Shown here in pieces: positions 9,513 to 18,343 of a stretch of DNA of 48,280 nucleotides. The stretch comes from Bifidobacterium simiiventris (GTDB taxonomy: Bacteria; Actinomycetota; Actinomycetes; Actinomycetales; Bifidobacteriaceae), in NCBI RefSeq assembly GCF_019331715.1, contig NZ_JAHBBG010000016.1, positions 1-48,280 of the forward strand. The letters run 5' to 3'. Within the stretch, counting starts at the first letter, position 1; every line of letters begins with the position of its first letter. A program made the translations under genes and the position numbers. The notes beneath the pieces are model-generated. The model had not been told where the DNA came from, did no database searches, and saw nothing but the letters and a program-made list of their open reading frames with translations.

Positions 9513-10724
9513 TCAGTCCACGATGATGTCCACATGCGGATGCGTGAGCACCTGATTGTAGAAGCGGTCCTTCTTCACGCCGAACTTGTACACGTTCTCC
9601 TGCTTGAGCAGCAGCTCGTAGCCGGACGCGGCGGCGATGTTGATGTGATAGTCGCCGTAAGGTAGCACATTCTCGATCTCAAAGCGCACCTGATGTCTGC
9701 CCTTGCTGAACGTCATATGCTCGTCCTTGACCTTCGTGGACGTGGCCACGGACACGCGCCCCTCCTGATCGATCAGATTGATCGCGAAAACACCGTCCTC
9801 GATGTCGCGTTCGCATTCGATGTTCGCGGTGACAACGAAGTCCTCGTTGATGTCGATGAGCTGCCGCTCCTTGCCGTCTATGGTGACGTTGATGGAATCG
9901 AACTTGATGCCGTTGCCGGTTTCGAGTTCGACCTTCTTGTTGGTCTCGACGACGACCTGCTGCTGCTTTTCGAGGAACATGTTCGAGTATGCGTTGGCGA
10001 CCTCGTCGGGCTTGCCCATCTTTGTGATTTTACCGTCCTGGATAAGGATGGCCTTGTTGCAGTACTTGCGCACGTCGCCCATGGAATGAGTGACGAGAAT
10101 GATGGTCTTCTTTTCACGCTTGGCTTCGAAGAAGTAGTCCTGGCACTTCTTCTGGAACGCTTCGTCTCCGACGGCAAGCACCTCGTCGAGCACGAGAATG
10201 TCGCCTTTCGACTTGATGGCCACGGAGAACGCCAGTCGCACTTGCATGCCAGACGAGTAGTTCTTGAGCTTCTGCTCCATGAAGTCCTCGAGCTCGGCGA
10301 AGGCGACGATGTCGTCGTACATCGCGTCGATCTCCTCGTGGCTGAAGCCGAGCATCGCGCCGTTGAGGTAGATGTTCTCGCGTCCGGTCAGTTCCGGGTT
10401 GAAACCGACACCGAGTTCGATGAACGGCACGAGTTTGCCGTTGACCTGCACGCTACCCGAGTTCGGCGTGTAGATCTGGGAGATGATCTTCAGCAGCGTG
10501 GACTTGCCAGAGCCGTTCTTGCCGACGATGCCGAAGAAGTCCCCTTTGTTGACCTCAAAGGAGATGCCTTTGAGCACGTGCTGCATCTTGTAGCCGGTGG
10601 TGCCGCGCACAAGGCTGAACAGGGCGCTTTTGAGCGTGCTCGTGCGCTCGGTGGGCAGACGGAAGTCCTTGGTAACGTCGGTGACGCGCAGTGCAACGTT
10701 GTCGGGCAACGTGTTATTCGGCAT
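9513..10724 (-). CDS. Polysaccharide ABC exporter ATPase (Wzt/TagH type)
   Basis: 403 residues. Walker A is GKNGSGKST (68-76), the signature is YSSGMQVRLAF, Walker B is ILVLDEVLAVGD, and the switch His lies in LVTHSMGD. All are intact. The N-terminal insertion before Walker A and the YSSGM form of the signature are characteristic of polysaccharide and teichoic-acid exporters. The extra C-terminal domain (about 265-403) resembles the beta-sandwich of Wzt proteins that reads the terminal modification of the glycan chain. It is paired with the ABC-2 permease 21 bp upstream and followed by two glycosyltransferases, so the polymer is probably finished in the cytoplasm and then exported whole. The glycan is not identified. 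Confidence 0.9.
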   Translation of the reverse strand: MPNNTLPDNVALRVTDVTKDFRLPTERTSTLKSALFSLVRGTTGYKMQHVLKGISFEVNKGDFFGIVGKNGSGKSTLLKIISQIYTPNSGSVQVNGKLVPFIELGVGFNPELTGRENIYLNGAMLGFSHEEIDAMYDDIVAFAELEDFMEQKLKNYSSGMQVRLAFSVAIKSKGDILVLDEVLAVGDEAFQKKCQDYFFEAKREKKTIILVTHSMGDVRKYCNKAILIQDGKITKMGKPDEVANAYSNMFLEKQQQVVVETNKKVELETGNGIKFDSINVTIDGKERQLIDINEDFVVTANIECERDIEDGVFAINLIDQEGRVSVATSTKVKDEHMTFSKGRHQVRFEIENVLPYGDYHINIAAASGYELLLKQENVYKFGVKKDRFYNQVLTHPHVDIIVD

Positions 10725-10745
10725 GATTGCGATTGCTCCTTTCCG

Positions 10746-11570
10746 TCATACCAGCTCGGCAAAATTCTCGGACTTGATGGTAAAGAATCGCAAGCCGCCA
10801 ACGAAAATCAATATGCACAGTGCCACCGGCACCAGGCCGACCCAGTGGTGGCCATACGCTTGCCATACCGTCGGGTTCTCCGGCGCAATGAGCACATGGC
10901 GAGCATCCTGTATGATCTGTGTGATCGGATTAAAGTACATGAGTCTGGACACCATTGGCCCGGCCTGTACGGTGACCAAGGAGATCGGGTAGATGATCGG
11001 GGTGGCGTAGAATCCAGCCTGCATTACGACCTCCCAGATCGGGTTAAGATCGCGAAAATCAACGAACAACGCACCAAGAAAGAACGCGATACCGGTGGAC
11101 AATACCGCCAGCTCGAGAAAGATCGGAATCACCAGGAACGCCGACCAACGCAGCTGTACGCCATTGATAAGCGCGAAGATGAGCACCACCACAAAGTTGA
11201 TGCCGAAATTGATGAGAGCGCTGGCGATGGCGGACAATGTGACCGTATAACGGGAGAAGTTGATCTTACGCATGAGATCGCCATGACTGACAACAGACAA
11301 CATGCCACCGGTCGTCGCCTCATTGAAGAAGTTCCACATGATGATGCCAAGCAGCAAACCGACAGAAAAATGCGGTACGTCGGCGCCGAACTTAAGGAAC
11401 CGCACGAACACCATATACATGATGGTGAACAGCATAAGCGGTTTTAGGATCGACCACAGGTACCCAAGGGCTGACTGCTGGTATCGAAGCTTGAAATCCG
11501 TGCTGACCATGGCACTGAGCAGCAGACGATTTTTCCTCGTGAAAATCTCCAGAATGTTATTCACAGACAC
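10746..11570 (-). CDS. Polysaccharide ABC exporter permease (ABC-2/Wzm type)
   Basis: 274 residues with six predicted membrane helices and the short amphipathic N terminus typical of ABC-2 permeases (FKLRYQQSALGYLWSILKP, then LMLFTIMYMVF). The conserved YQQSxLG(Y/V)LW segment is the usual family signature. With the ATPase it would form the channel that moves an undecaprenyl-linked polysaccharide across the membrane. It is the first gene of a four-gene minus-strand operon running to 3526. An 86-bp gap separates it from the large membrane protein upstream, leaving room for a promoter, though none stands out. Confidence 0.88.
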   Translation of the reverse strand: MSVNNILEIFTRKNRLLLSAMVSTDFKLRYQQSALGYLWSILKPLMLFTIMYMVFVRFLKFGADVPHFSVGLLLGIIMWNFFNEATTGGMLSVVSHGDLMRKINFSRYTVTLSAIASALINFGINFVVVLIFALINGVQLRWSAFLVIPIFLELAVLSTGIAFFLGALFVDFRDLNPIWEVVMQAGFYATPIIYPISLVTVQAGPMVSRLMYFNPITQIIQDARHVLIAPENPTVWQAYGHHWVGLVPVALCILIFVGGLRFFTIKSENFAELV

Positions 11571-11656
11571 AACTCCTCAAACACAGCGAAACCGTATGTT
11601 CTATCAGCCAAACATCAACATTACCTGCCGGATTGGAGAAGCACCGGGGGTACGGC

Positions 11657-13864
11657 TCATCGCTTTACGATCCGATAAGGCGTACGCCCGTCGATCGTTT
11701 GCCCGACCTGCTCGAACGCATATCCGTCGAACCGCTGTGCAGTCAGATCCTTGTCCGTCAGAATGTAGGAGACTCCCAACGATTTCAGCTGAGCGGGAGA
11801 AACGCGAAGCAGATACATATCCGGAGAGATCAGCTGGAACGTCTGTTGCGCGTCCTGTTCAAGGTTGACGGAGATATAGGCGTATCGGTTGTATATCTTT
11901 TCCTGAGCACCGTCGGGATCGAGCTTGCGCCAGGTGCCCATATCAGGAGTCACCTCCAACGCGTTCAATGTGCGGATTCCGTTGGCGACCAGCAGGTTGG
12001 CCAATATCGCGCTGTCCGTGCCATCCGTCACCCACATGCCGGGATCGTTCTGCTGCACGGATCGTACCTGAGCGACCATCGGCTGCCCGGTCAGCGGCGC
12101 GGTGCCATGCTGCACCGGGTTGACCGACATGCCAGATACGAACAGCACCGCCACGGACGCGATCATTGCCACAGATCGCACGGCGACCTGGTGCGGAAGC
12201 ACCGACATTGCAAGCATGACGCAGAGGGCAAGGCATACCAGACAGGCCGGCAGATCCATATACACCGAATACACCCGGTGCGCCCCCCATATGTCGGCGG
12301 CGGTGTAAGCGATGCCGATCAGGATGATCCACACCGCGGGCAAATGCCATTGCCGTTGCGCCACCGCACGCACCAGTAGGATAATATTGGCCACACCGAA
12401 AGCCACCATGGCGCGCCCTGATGGCACAGCCGTCAGCATCAGCGCCGAGGAAAGCCACAGCGGGAACCCGACGCACATGAACACGGCAAGTATCGTCACG
12501 ACCACGATCAGCAGGATGCTCAGCACGTCCGCCTTGCGGACCCTTACCATATTGATCACGGACAGCACGATGCCAATCGGAAACAGGTCCACGAACAGCG
12601 AGATCTCGACCGTATTCAGGGCGACGCCCTTCTTCACCACGAATTCCTTGAACGGCAGCATCAGGGTCGCCGTCGACGACAACAGCTGCGGCCACTGGTA
12701 CCCGCCACCGACTGACTTCCTCGACCCCGGATATACCGTGCTCATCGTCGACTGAATCGTATCGAACGACAACACGACGACCGTGGCCATGATGCCGGCG
12801 AACAGCAGCAGTTCTCCCATGATGACCACGATGTCGACGGCACATATGCGGATGTGCGACCAGCGGCGCACGATCGTGAATGCGATGAGCATCACCAGCA
12901 CATATCCCAATGTGATCTGCCAAGCCGGATACAACGACAAAACGTACATACCAGCGCATCCGCAGATTACCGCCAGGTACGCCGCCCTCCTGCTGGAACG
13001 CGGGTCAAGCAAATACCGATCGAAGCATACGATGGCCGTGAACACGGCGATCAGCATCTCCGGCAGGGAGTTCACCGCGAACCACCATTGCGTCAACGGC
13101 GCAAACGTGATCAAGGATGCGCCCAGACAGGCCACGCCCTTATGCTTCACCTGTTCGGACCGCACGCCATCGACGCGCTCATTGACAATGCACAGGAAGA
13201 ACTCATACGCCGTCAAGAACAGTACGACCAGGCGAGCCGACCAATAGAACGCCAGTCCACGGGCGCTGCCGAATACGAGGTATCCCCAGTGGAACGGACG
13301 GAAGATCTCCGCCCACGTGATGACGGGAGCGTCTTTGATGATGAACATATCGGCGGACTTGTTGCCGAACAGAGCATTAAAGTATCCGTAGTCGTTGTAC
13401 GCCTGCGAGAACGCGAGCGGAGTGCCGACGATGTATTCGTCCGAACGGATGCTGCGCGGGGTGCCCCACACGACGCCTTGCGACATGTCATGGCCAAGCC
13501 AATCGTCCCACATACCCAACGACGACCCGCTGACATTCAGTAACACCGCTACAGCGATGAGCGCGGCCCCGATGGCCCACCGATACCGGTGCAGCCATTC
13601 GCCGGTGCGACGGGGCCCGCAGAACAACAAAAAACACAGCAATGACACCGGCATCGCAAACCATAGAAAACGAATGATGACGACCGACCGAGTCGTATCA
13701 ATGCTGTCCAGATGAAACAACAGGCTCAGAAACCGGGGCGAGACCGCGGTCAGACTGGCGGACGCCGCCATCGCCACCAATATCGCGAGCGCTTCCCTTC
13801 CGTATACATCAATGGCTTTCCGGAGTCTGCGCATACCCAAGCGACGCCTTTCCTTCAACGACAT
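11657..13864 (-). CDS. Large polytopic membrane protein, likely GT-C-type transferase
   Basis: 735 residues, about a dozen hydrophobic helices, and an extracellular C-terminal domain of about 130 residues that follows the last helix. The first external loop is long and begins near residue 110, with the DDWLGHD motif. Acidic residues in this first loop are the hallmark of GT-C glycosyltransferases that use polyprenyl-phosphate sugars; the residues DDWLGHD fit that idea but are not proof. The location between the exporter operon and a DPM1-like polyprenyl-phosphate glycosyltransferase gene supports a role in adding sugar branches outside the membrane. Two starts are possible: ATG 13864, or ATG 13834 with AAGGAAAGG upstream. 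It could also be an unrelated polymerase or membrane protein. Confidence 0.6.
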   Translation of the reverse strand: MSLKERRRLGMRRLRKAIDVYGREALAILVAMAASASLTAVSPRFLSLLFHLDSIDTTRSVVIIRFLWFAMPVSLLCFLLFCGPRRTGEWLHRYRWAIGAALIAVAVLLNVSGSSLGMWDDWLGHDMSQGVVWGTPRSIRSDEYIVGTPLAFSQAYNDYGYFNALFGNKSADMFIIKDAPVITWAEIFRPFHWGYLVFGSARGLAFYWSARLVVLFLTAYEFFLCIVNERVDGVRSEQVKHKGVACLGASLITFAPLTQWWFAVNSLPEMLIAVFTAIVCFDRYLLDPRSSRRAAYLAVICGCAGMYVLSLYPAWQITLGYVLVMLIAFTIVRRWSHIRICAVDIVVIMGELLLFAGIMATVVVLSFDTIQSTMSTVYPGSRKSVGGGYQWPQLLSSTATLMLPFKEFVVKKGVALNTVEISLFVDLFPIGIVLSVINMVRVRKADVLSILLIVVVTILAVFMCVGFPLWLSSALMLTAVPSGRAMVAFGVANIILLVRAVAQRQWHLPAVWIILIGIAYTAADIWGAHRVYSVYMDLPACLVCLALCVMLAMSVLPHQVAVRSVAMIASVAVLFVSGMSVNPVQHGTAPLTGQPMVAQVRSVQQNDPGMWVTDGTDSAILANLLVANGIRTLNALEVTPDMGTWRKLDPDGAQEKIYNRYAYISVNLEQDAQQTFQLISPDMYLLRVSPAQLKSLGVSYILTDKDLTAQRFDGYAFEQVGQTIDGRTPYRIVKR

Positions 13865-13997
13865 ACCCTGTGGACCTATTCCTGCATCATAGCAAGGCGG
13901 CGTTCCCCGTCCGCGGCGGCCTTATGAGGCGAGACGGAAATGCCGCGTCGCGCGGTATACTGAGCTGCGCAGGTTCACCGAGAGAAGGATGCACGTC

Positions 13998-14948
13998 ATG
14001 GTTTCCAAACAGTCCCCGGAAGTCGCGGTGTTGCTGCCCTGTTACAACGAGGAGCAGACCATCGGCAAAGTCGTCAGGGACTTCCGCGAGAGCCTGCCCG
14101 ATGCGAGCATCTACGTGTACGACAACAACTCCTCCGACCGAACCGCGCAGATCGCCGCCGCGGAAGGCGCGATCGTGCGCAGGGAGCCGCGTCAGGGCAA
14201 GGGCAACGTCATCCGCGCGATGTTCGAGGATATCGATGCCGACGTGTACGTCATGGCCGATGGCGACGACACGTATCCGGCAGACGCCGCCCCGGCCATG
14301 ATCGCCAAGCTGCTTGAAGGCTACGACATGGTCATCGGCGATCGTCTGAGCTCCACGTATTTCAAGGAGAACAAGCGTCCATTCCACAATTTCGGCAACC
14401 GTCTGGTTCGCGGCTCGATCAACAATCTGTTTCACGCGGACGTGACCGATATCATGACCGGATACCGTGCGTTCACCTTCACGTTCGCGAAGACGTATCC
14501 GATACTTTCTCGGGGTTTCGAGCTCGAGACCGAAATGACCATCCATTCGCTGAACAATAACCTGCGTCTGTACGAGATGCCCATCCAGTACCGCGATCGA
14601 CCCGTCGGCTCCGTCAGTAAGCTCGACACGGTCGGCGACGGAATCAAGGTGATCAACACCATCTTCCGTCTAATCCGCGAGTACAAGCCGCTGCCGTTCT
14701 TCGCGGGAAGTGGTTTCGTGGTGGGGCTGGTCGGGTTTGTCCTGTGCTGTTCCGTGCTGGTCGAATTCTGGCAGACCGGCCTGGTCACGCATTTCCCGAC
14801 GCTGATCGGTGCAGTCATGCTGGTGATCGCCGGACTGCTGCTCATCGTAACGGGCATCATTCTTGACGTCATCGCCAAGAACAACCGCAAAACGTTCATT
14901 CTTGAATCAAACAGGTTCGCCTTGCTGCAACGTCTGCGCAACCAGTGA
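13998..14948 (+). CDS. DPM1-like polyprenyl-phosphate glycosyltransferase, GT2
   Basis: 316 residues from the ATG at 13998. GAGAAGG at 13982-13988 is nine bases upstream and fits this start better than the ATG at 13989. The GT-A domain shows VLLPCYNEEQTIGKV, YDNNSSDRT and the metal-binding ADGDDTYP, the pattern of dolichol/polyprenyl-phosphate mannose or glucose synthases. Two C-terminal membrane helices (about 240-290) anchor it. By family it makes a lipid-phosphate sugar that GT-C enzymes use on the outer face. The two large polytopic proteins on either side are candidate users. Its 3' end overlaps the convergent gene by 42 bp. Confidence 0.87.
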   Translation: MVSKQSPEVAVLLPCYNEEQTIGKVVRDFRESLPDASIYVYDNNSSDRTAQIAAAEGAIVRREPRQGKGNVIRAMFEDIDADVYVMADGDDTYPADAAPAMIAKLLEGYDMVIGDRLSSTYFKENKRPFHNFGNRLVRGSINNLFHADVTDIMTGYRAFTFTFAKTYPILSRGFELETEMTIHSLNNNLRLYEMPIQYRDRPVGSVSKLDTVGDGIKVINTIFRLIREYKPLPFFAGSGFVVGLVGFVLCCSVLVEFWQTGLVTHFPTLIGAVMLVIAGLLLIVTGIILDVIAKNNRKTFILESNRFALLQRLRNQ

Positions 14949-16349
14949 CGATTCGGCCCTGCCGACTGTCACACGGCGAAGATACAGCAGCACCGCCGGC
15001 AGCAGATAGTACATTTGCAGCGAATACCGGAACATCGGCACCGGCGCGAAGCACAGCAGCGACAGCAGCGTCGCGTACAGAGGTATCGTCACTGTCATGT
15101 AATCGTTGGTCTTACGTCTGCGTGCCGCGACGCACAGACCAATGACCATCGTCCACAAGGGCAGCGCGCGATTGAAGAACACGAAATTCATGATGTCGGC
15201 CACCAAGGGAAGCCGCATGCCGGCGATACGGTAGTAGATGCCAGAAAAGAAGCCCTGAGCCCCGGTCTGCTTCGTCGAGAACTGTTCCACATACCCGCTG
15301 CGACACGCGTTCCTACATGTGCCGATGGTCAGTTCGTCATGATTGGAAAAATCAATGCCGATCATGATGTTCCCCGCGTCAGGAGTGAGCTGCCAGAACG
15401 GATACATCATGTCGAGATATGCGTGGACATAGGACCGGGGATTGCGGATGCCGATCTCGAACCACGCCTTGACGAAGTCGGATGTCAACGCCGTGCCGCC
15501 CTTGACCGGATCCGCTGTGATGGGGTCATAGAGGTTCTTCCAATCCTCCCGGCTTCGGACCGTATCGATGACCGCGGCGGCGGACTGCGGAATGTCGCCA
15601 TCGTCGCGCACGGCCCGGGCTATCTGCTGTGCGGGAACCGACAGCATCTCCTGCGAGGGGGACGGCTGGGCCTGTAGCGCCACGCCGAACAGCAGGTTCA
15701 AGGCCACGATCGCCGCGGCAATGGCGGCGAACAGAGACACGATGCGCACACGCATCGCCGTATATCGGATCATGAGCGCGATGAACACGAACACGATGAC
15801 CAGGGCCGCGTTCTTGCGCAGCTCGAACGCGAACAGCAGCAGCAAACCGAACGACACGACGAACCAGCGTCGTCCCAGCACCTCGCCACGTGTCATGCAC
15901 AGTTCGACCAACATCACCGTAAGCGCCAGCAATGCATAGGCGAACATCAGATCCGAGCTGTACAGCAGGTTGTACATCAGAAACGTGGGACACAGCGCGA
16001 ACAGCACCGCCGCGATCATGCACGCCTTCCCGGACAACAATCCGAGCCTCTCCAGCCGATACAGCGAGAATGTGACAGCCGCAACGAAACACGCGATCTG
16101 CACGAATCCGTAGAAGCCGTACGACGGCGTGAAATACATGAACGGCACGGCGAGGTATCCCCACATCAGCGAATGCCACTGCGAGGGCTCCCCCGTGACG
16201 ATGCCGGTGATGGTGGCCTGATGATCGGCTTGGATGAATCCCGGCCATGCCGCGTAGAGACAGCATAGGTTGGGAATCGACAGGATCGCCGCGATGATGA
16301 CGTATCGTTCCCGGACATTGTGGACGGCATGAGCCATCTTCGTGATCAT
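14907..16349 (-). CDS. Polytopic membrane protein (DUF6020-like), possible GT-C enzyme
   Basis: 480 residues with about ten membrane helices. The first outer loop reads AAWPGFIQADHQATITGIV; the Asp-His following the GFIQ segment resembles the acidic first-loop motif of GT-C transferases and of the DUF6020 proteins often found in Gram-positive polysaccharide clusters. A Ser/Gln-rich soluble loop lies at about 240-340. AAAGGGC lies close upstream of the ATG. It converges on, and overlaps, the DPM1-like gene. A role in transferring a polyprenyl-phosphate sugar to an exported glycan is inferred from context only. Confidence 0.6.
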   Translation of the reverse strand: MITKMAHAVHNVRERYVIIAAILSIPNLCCLYAAWPGFIQADHQATITGIVTGEPSQWHSLMWGYLAVPFMYFTPSYGFYGFVQIACFVAAVTFSLYRLERLGLLSGKACMIAAVLFALCPTFLMYNLLYSSDLMFAYALLALTVMLVELCMTRGEVLGRRWFVVSFGLLLLFAFELRKNAALVIVFVFIALMIRYTAMRVRIVSLFAAIAAAIVALNLLFGVALQAQPSPSQEMLSVPAQQIARAVRDDGDIPQSAAAVIDTVRSREDWKNLYDPITADPVKGGTALTSDFVKAWFEIGIRNPRSYVHAYLDMMYPFWQLTPDAGNIMIGIDFSNHDELTIGTCRNACRSGYVEQFSTKQTGAQGFFSGIYYRIAGMRLPLVADIMNFVFFNRALPLWTMVIGLCVAARRRKTNDYMTVTIPLYATLLSLLCFAPVPMFRYSLQMYYLLPAVLLYLRRVTVGRAESSLVAQTLQQGEPV

Positions 16350-16368
16350 CTGAGCCCTTTCATGGCAA

Positions 16369-16397
16369 TAGGGCGGAATCTCGCGATTGCCGCCCTA
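16369..16397. terminator. Hairpin between two minus-strand genes
   Basis: TAGGGCGGAATC at 16369-16380 pairs with GATTGCCGCCCTA at 16385-16397, leaving a 4-base loop and one bulge. It lies 20 bp after the stop of the repeat protein, in the minus-strand sense, and would separate it from the membrane protein downstream. Confidence 0.65.
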
Positions 16398-16416
16398 CTA
16401 CTTCATTCCATCGTCG

Positions 16417-17133
16417 TCAGTTCGCCGGGTACCAGTGCGGTATCTTGTTACCGTCATGGTAGGCGCAGACATACTGCTCGCCAGTCTTGCTCACGCCTTT
16501 CTCGCCGGCTTCGGACTTCTTGCACCACGCGCCCGGGGTGATGACGCGACCCGTCACCGACGGCTCGGACGGCTCCGCGGGTTGGCTGGGCTGGGATGGG
16601 GCAGGGGCCGCGGAACCACCGCCGACGCCGTACCATGCCAGGCCTTCATCGTTCCATCCAGCATGCACGAGCATGTCGCGCTCGTTGGTGTTCAACGTGT
16701 AGTTGTGCGAGCCGACCTTGGCGTTCGGATTGTACTGGCGGTACAGCGGATACGCACGGTTCGTGTCCGACGAATACCAGCCGATGCCCTCGTACTTCCA
16801 GCCCACGCGGACCAGCATGTCGCGCTCGTTGGCGTTCATCGTGTAATGATGGTCGCCGACGTTCGGATTGTACATGCGATAGACCGGCACGCTCGACTTG
16901 ACCGGAGCCTTCCAGCCGATGCCCTCGTACTTCCAGCCAAGACCGGTCAGATGATCGCGCTCGTTGCTGTCGGCGGTGTAGAAGTGCTCGCCAGAGTTCG
17001 GGTTGTACACACGGTACATGTCACGCACGCCGCCGGTATCGGCCATCGCGCTCGACGGCAGTGCCACGAACGACGCGCACATCATCAGCATCGCGACTAT
17101 TGCCGCGAACGCACGACGCATGATGTTCTTCAT
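16417..17133 (-). CDS. Secreted repeat protein, NPNSGEHFYT (DUF5648-type) repeats only
   Basis: 238 residues from ATG 17133, which is preceded by AGGAGAG; longer in-frame starts lack this site. A signal peptide (KNIMRRAFAAIVAMLMMCAS, cleaved near AMA) is followed by three repeats of about 38 residues, beginning YNPNSGEHFYTADSNERD, YNPNVGDHHYTMNANERD and YNPNAKVGSHNYTLNTNERD. Each ends in a GWKYEGIGW-type block. A Pro/Ser/Ala linker then leads to a short C-terminal module with two Cys (AWCKKSEAGEKG, then YVCAYHDGNKIPHW). The repeats match the DUF5648 type found in many bifidobacterial exoenzymes and probably bind wall components; this binding role is inferred. No catalytic domain is seen, so it may act as a wall ligand or a competitor. 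Confidence 0.8.
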   Translation of the reverse strand: MKNIMRRAFAAIVAMLMMCASFVALPSSAMADTGGVRDMYRVYNPNSGEHFYTADSNERDHLTGLGWKYEGIGWKAPVKSSVPVYRMYNPNVGDHHYTMNANERDMLVRVGWKYEGIGWYSSDTNRAYPLYRQYNPNAKVGSHNYTLNTNERDMLVHAGWNDEGLAWYGVGGGSAAPAPSQPSQPAEPSEPSVTGRVITPGAWCKKSEAGEKGVSKTGEQYVCAYHDGNKIPHWYPAN

Positions 17134-17207
17134 GTTCTCTCCTTTGCCTCCATTATGATCTCTTCGGAGAATCCACGATGATTGCTCCAAGAACTCATTA
17201 TAGGCGG

Positions 17208-18176
17208 TCAGTGAATGTTGACCACAGTGCCACGCGGAACACCATAGAACCACTGCGCGTCGGGAATGCTCAGACGTACGCAGCCGTGGGATGCGGGATG
17301 CCCGAGCTTGTTGCCTTCGGAAACGATGTAACGGCCGGCGACATCGGTCGGCACCGAATGGAACAGATACATGTTCGTCGGTTCGAACGCGACCCAGTAA
17401 TTGGCTCCCATGCCTTCCGACGCGTTATAGAAGGAACCTCCACGATCACCGATACGGAACGTGCCGCGCGGCGTCGCGTCGTTCATGCCGGTGGACGCGA
17501 TCATCGTGTAGACCACGGTCGGCCCGCTCTTCACATACACTCGCTGATCGGCAATGGACACGTCGATGTTGAGGTTCGCAATAGCGCCGAGATTCGGGTA
17601 GGCCCCACCGGACGAGCGCCGGTACTGCGGCTGTGGCGCGGCGGCACCTCCTCCGACGCCGTACCAGGCCAGTCCTTCGTCCTTCCAGCCAGCCTTGACC
17701 AGCATGGTGACCTCGTTGCGGTTCAACGTGTAGTTGTGTGCGCCCGATTTGGCGTTCGGATTGTACTGGCGGTACAGCGGATACGCACGGTTCGTGTCCG
17801 ACGAATACCAGCCGATGCCCTCGTACCGCCATCCGGCCCGTACAAGCGAATCACGTTCATAGCTGTTCAACGTGTAGTGGTGGTCGCCCGCGTTCGGATT
17901 GTACAGACGGTAGACCGGTACGCTCGACTTCACCGGCGCACGCCAGCCGATGCCCTCATACGTCCACCCAACATTCACCAGACTGTTGCGCTCATTGCCG
18001 TCGGCGGTATAGAAGTGCTCGCCCGAGTTCGGATTGTACAGACGGTACATATCACGCACGCCGCCGGAATCAGCCATCGCGTCGCTTTCGGGCACGGCCA
18101 GCATGAATACCGACACCGCGACGACGACCATCAATCCCAACACACGCATCGCGTGCAACTTCATCATTCGAAACAT
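17208..18176 (-). CDS. Secreted L,D-transpeptidase (YkuD) with DUF5648-type repeats
   Basis: 322 residues from ATG 18176; AAGGAAGGGAG lies nine bases upstream, which excludes the upstream ATG. A signal/anchor helix (about 10-30) is followed by three NPNSGEHFYT-type repeats (about 36-160), a short linker, and a C-terminal YkuD domain. The catalytic block is GHPASHGCVRLSIPDAQWF, with the nucleophilic Cys and the upstream His in FHSVPTD. L,D-transpeptidases form 3-3 peptidoglycan cross-links or attach proteins to the wall. The domain order of repeats followed by catalytic domain is the same in the neighbouring C39-like protein and reversed in the GH25 protein. The gene lies 74 bp upstream of the repeat-only protein on the same strand and may be cotranscribed with it. 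Confidence 0.88.
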   Translation of the reverse strand: MFRMMKLHAMRVLGLMVVVAVSVFMLAVPESDAMADSGGVRDMYRLYNPNSGEHFYTADGNERNSLVNVGWTYEGIGWRAPVKSSVPVYRLYNPNAGDHHYTLNSYERDSLVRAGWRYEGIGWYSSDTNRAYPLYRQYNPNAKSGAHNYTLNRNEVTMLVKAGWKDEGLAWYGVGGGAAAPQPQYRRSSGGAYPNLGAIANLNIDVSIADQRVYVKSGPTVVYTMIASTGMNDATPRGTFRIGDRGGSFYNASEGMGANYWVAFEPTNMYLFHSVPTDVAGRYIVSEGNKLGHPASHGCVRLSIPDAQWFYGVPRGTVVNIH

Positions 18177-18288
18177 CGCCACTGGCTCCCTTCCTTCTTG
18201 CCCGCTCACCAGCATAGCCATTATCCGAACGGGCCGCAGCATCCGCTTATCCGCGACACCAAACGTTCATTCAGACCCCCTTAACTGC

Positions 18289-18306
18289 TATAACGGAAGG
18301 GTTATA
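18289..18306. promoter_or_regulatory. Inverted repeat in a divergent promoter region
   Basis: TATAAC (18289-18294) and GTTATA (18301-18306) form a perfect 6-bp inverted repeat about 40 bp upstream of the peptidase start and between two divergent wall-protein genes. It could be a small operator or part of a -10 region; nothing more specific can be said. Confidence 0.3.
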
Positions 18307-18343
18307 CCTGACATGTTCGATGTGCAGTAGGGAGAGAAGTATC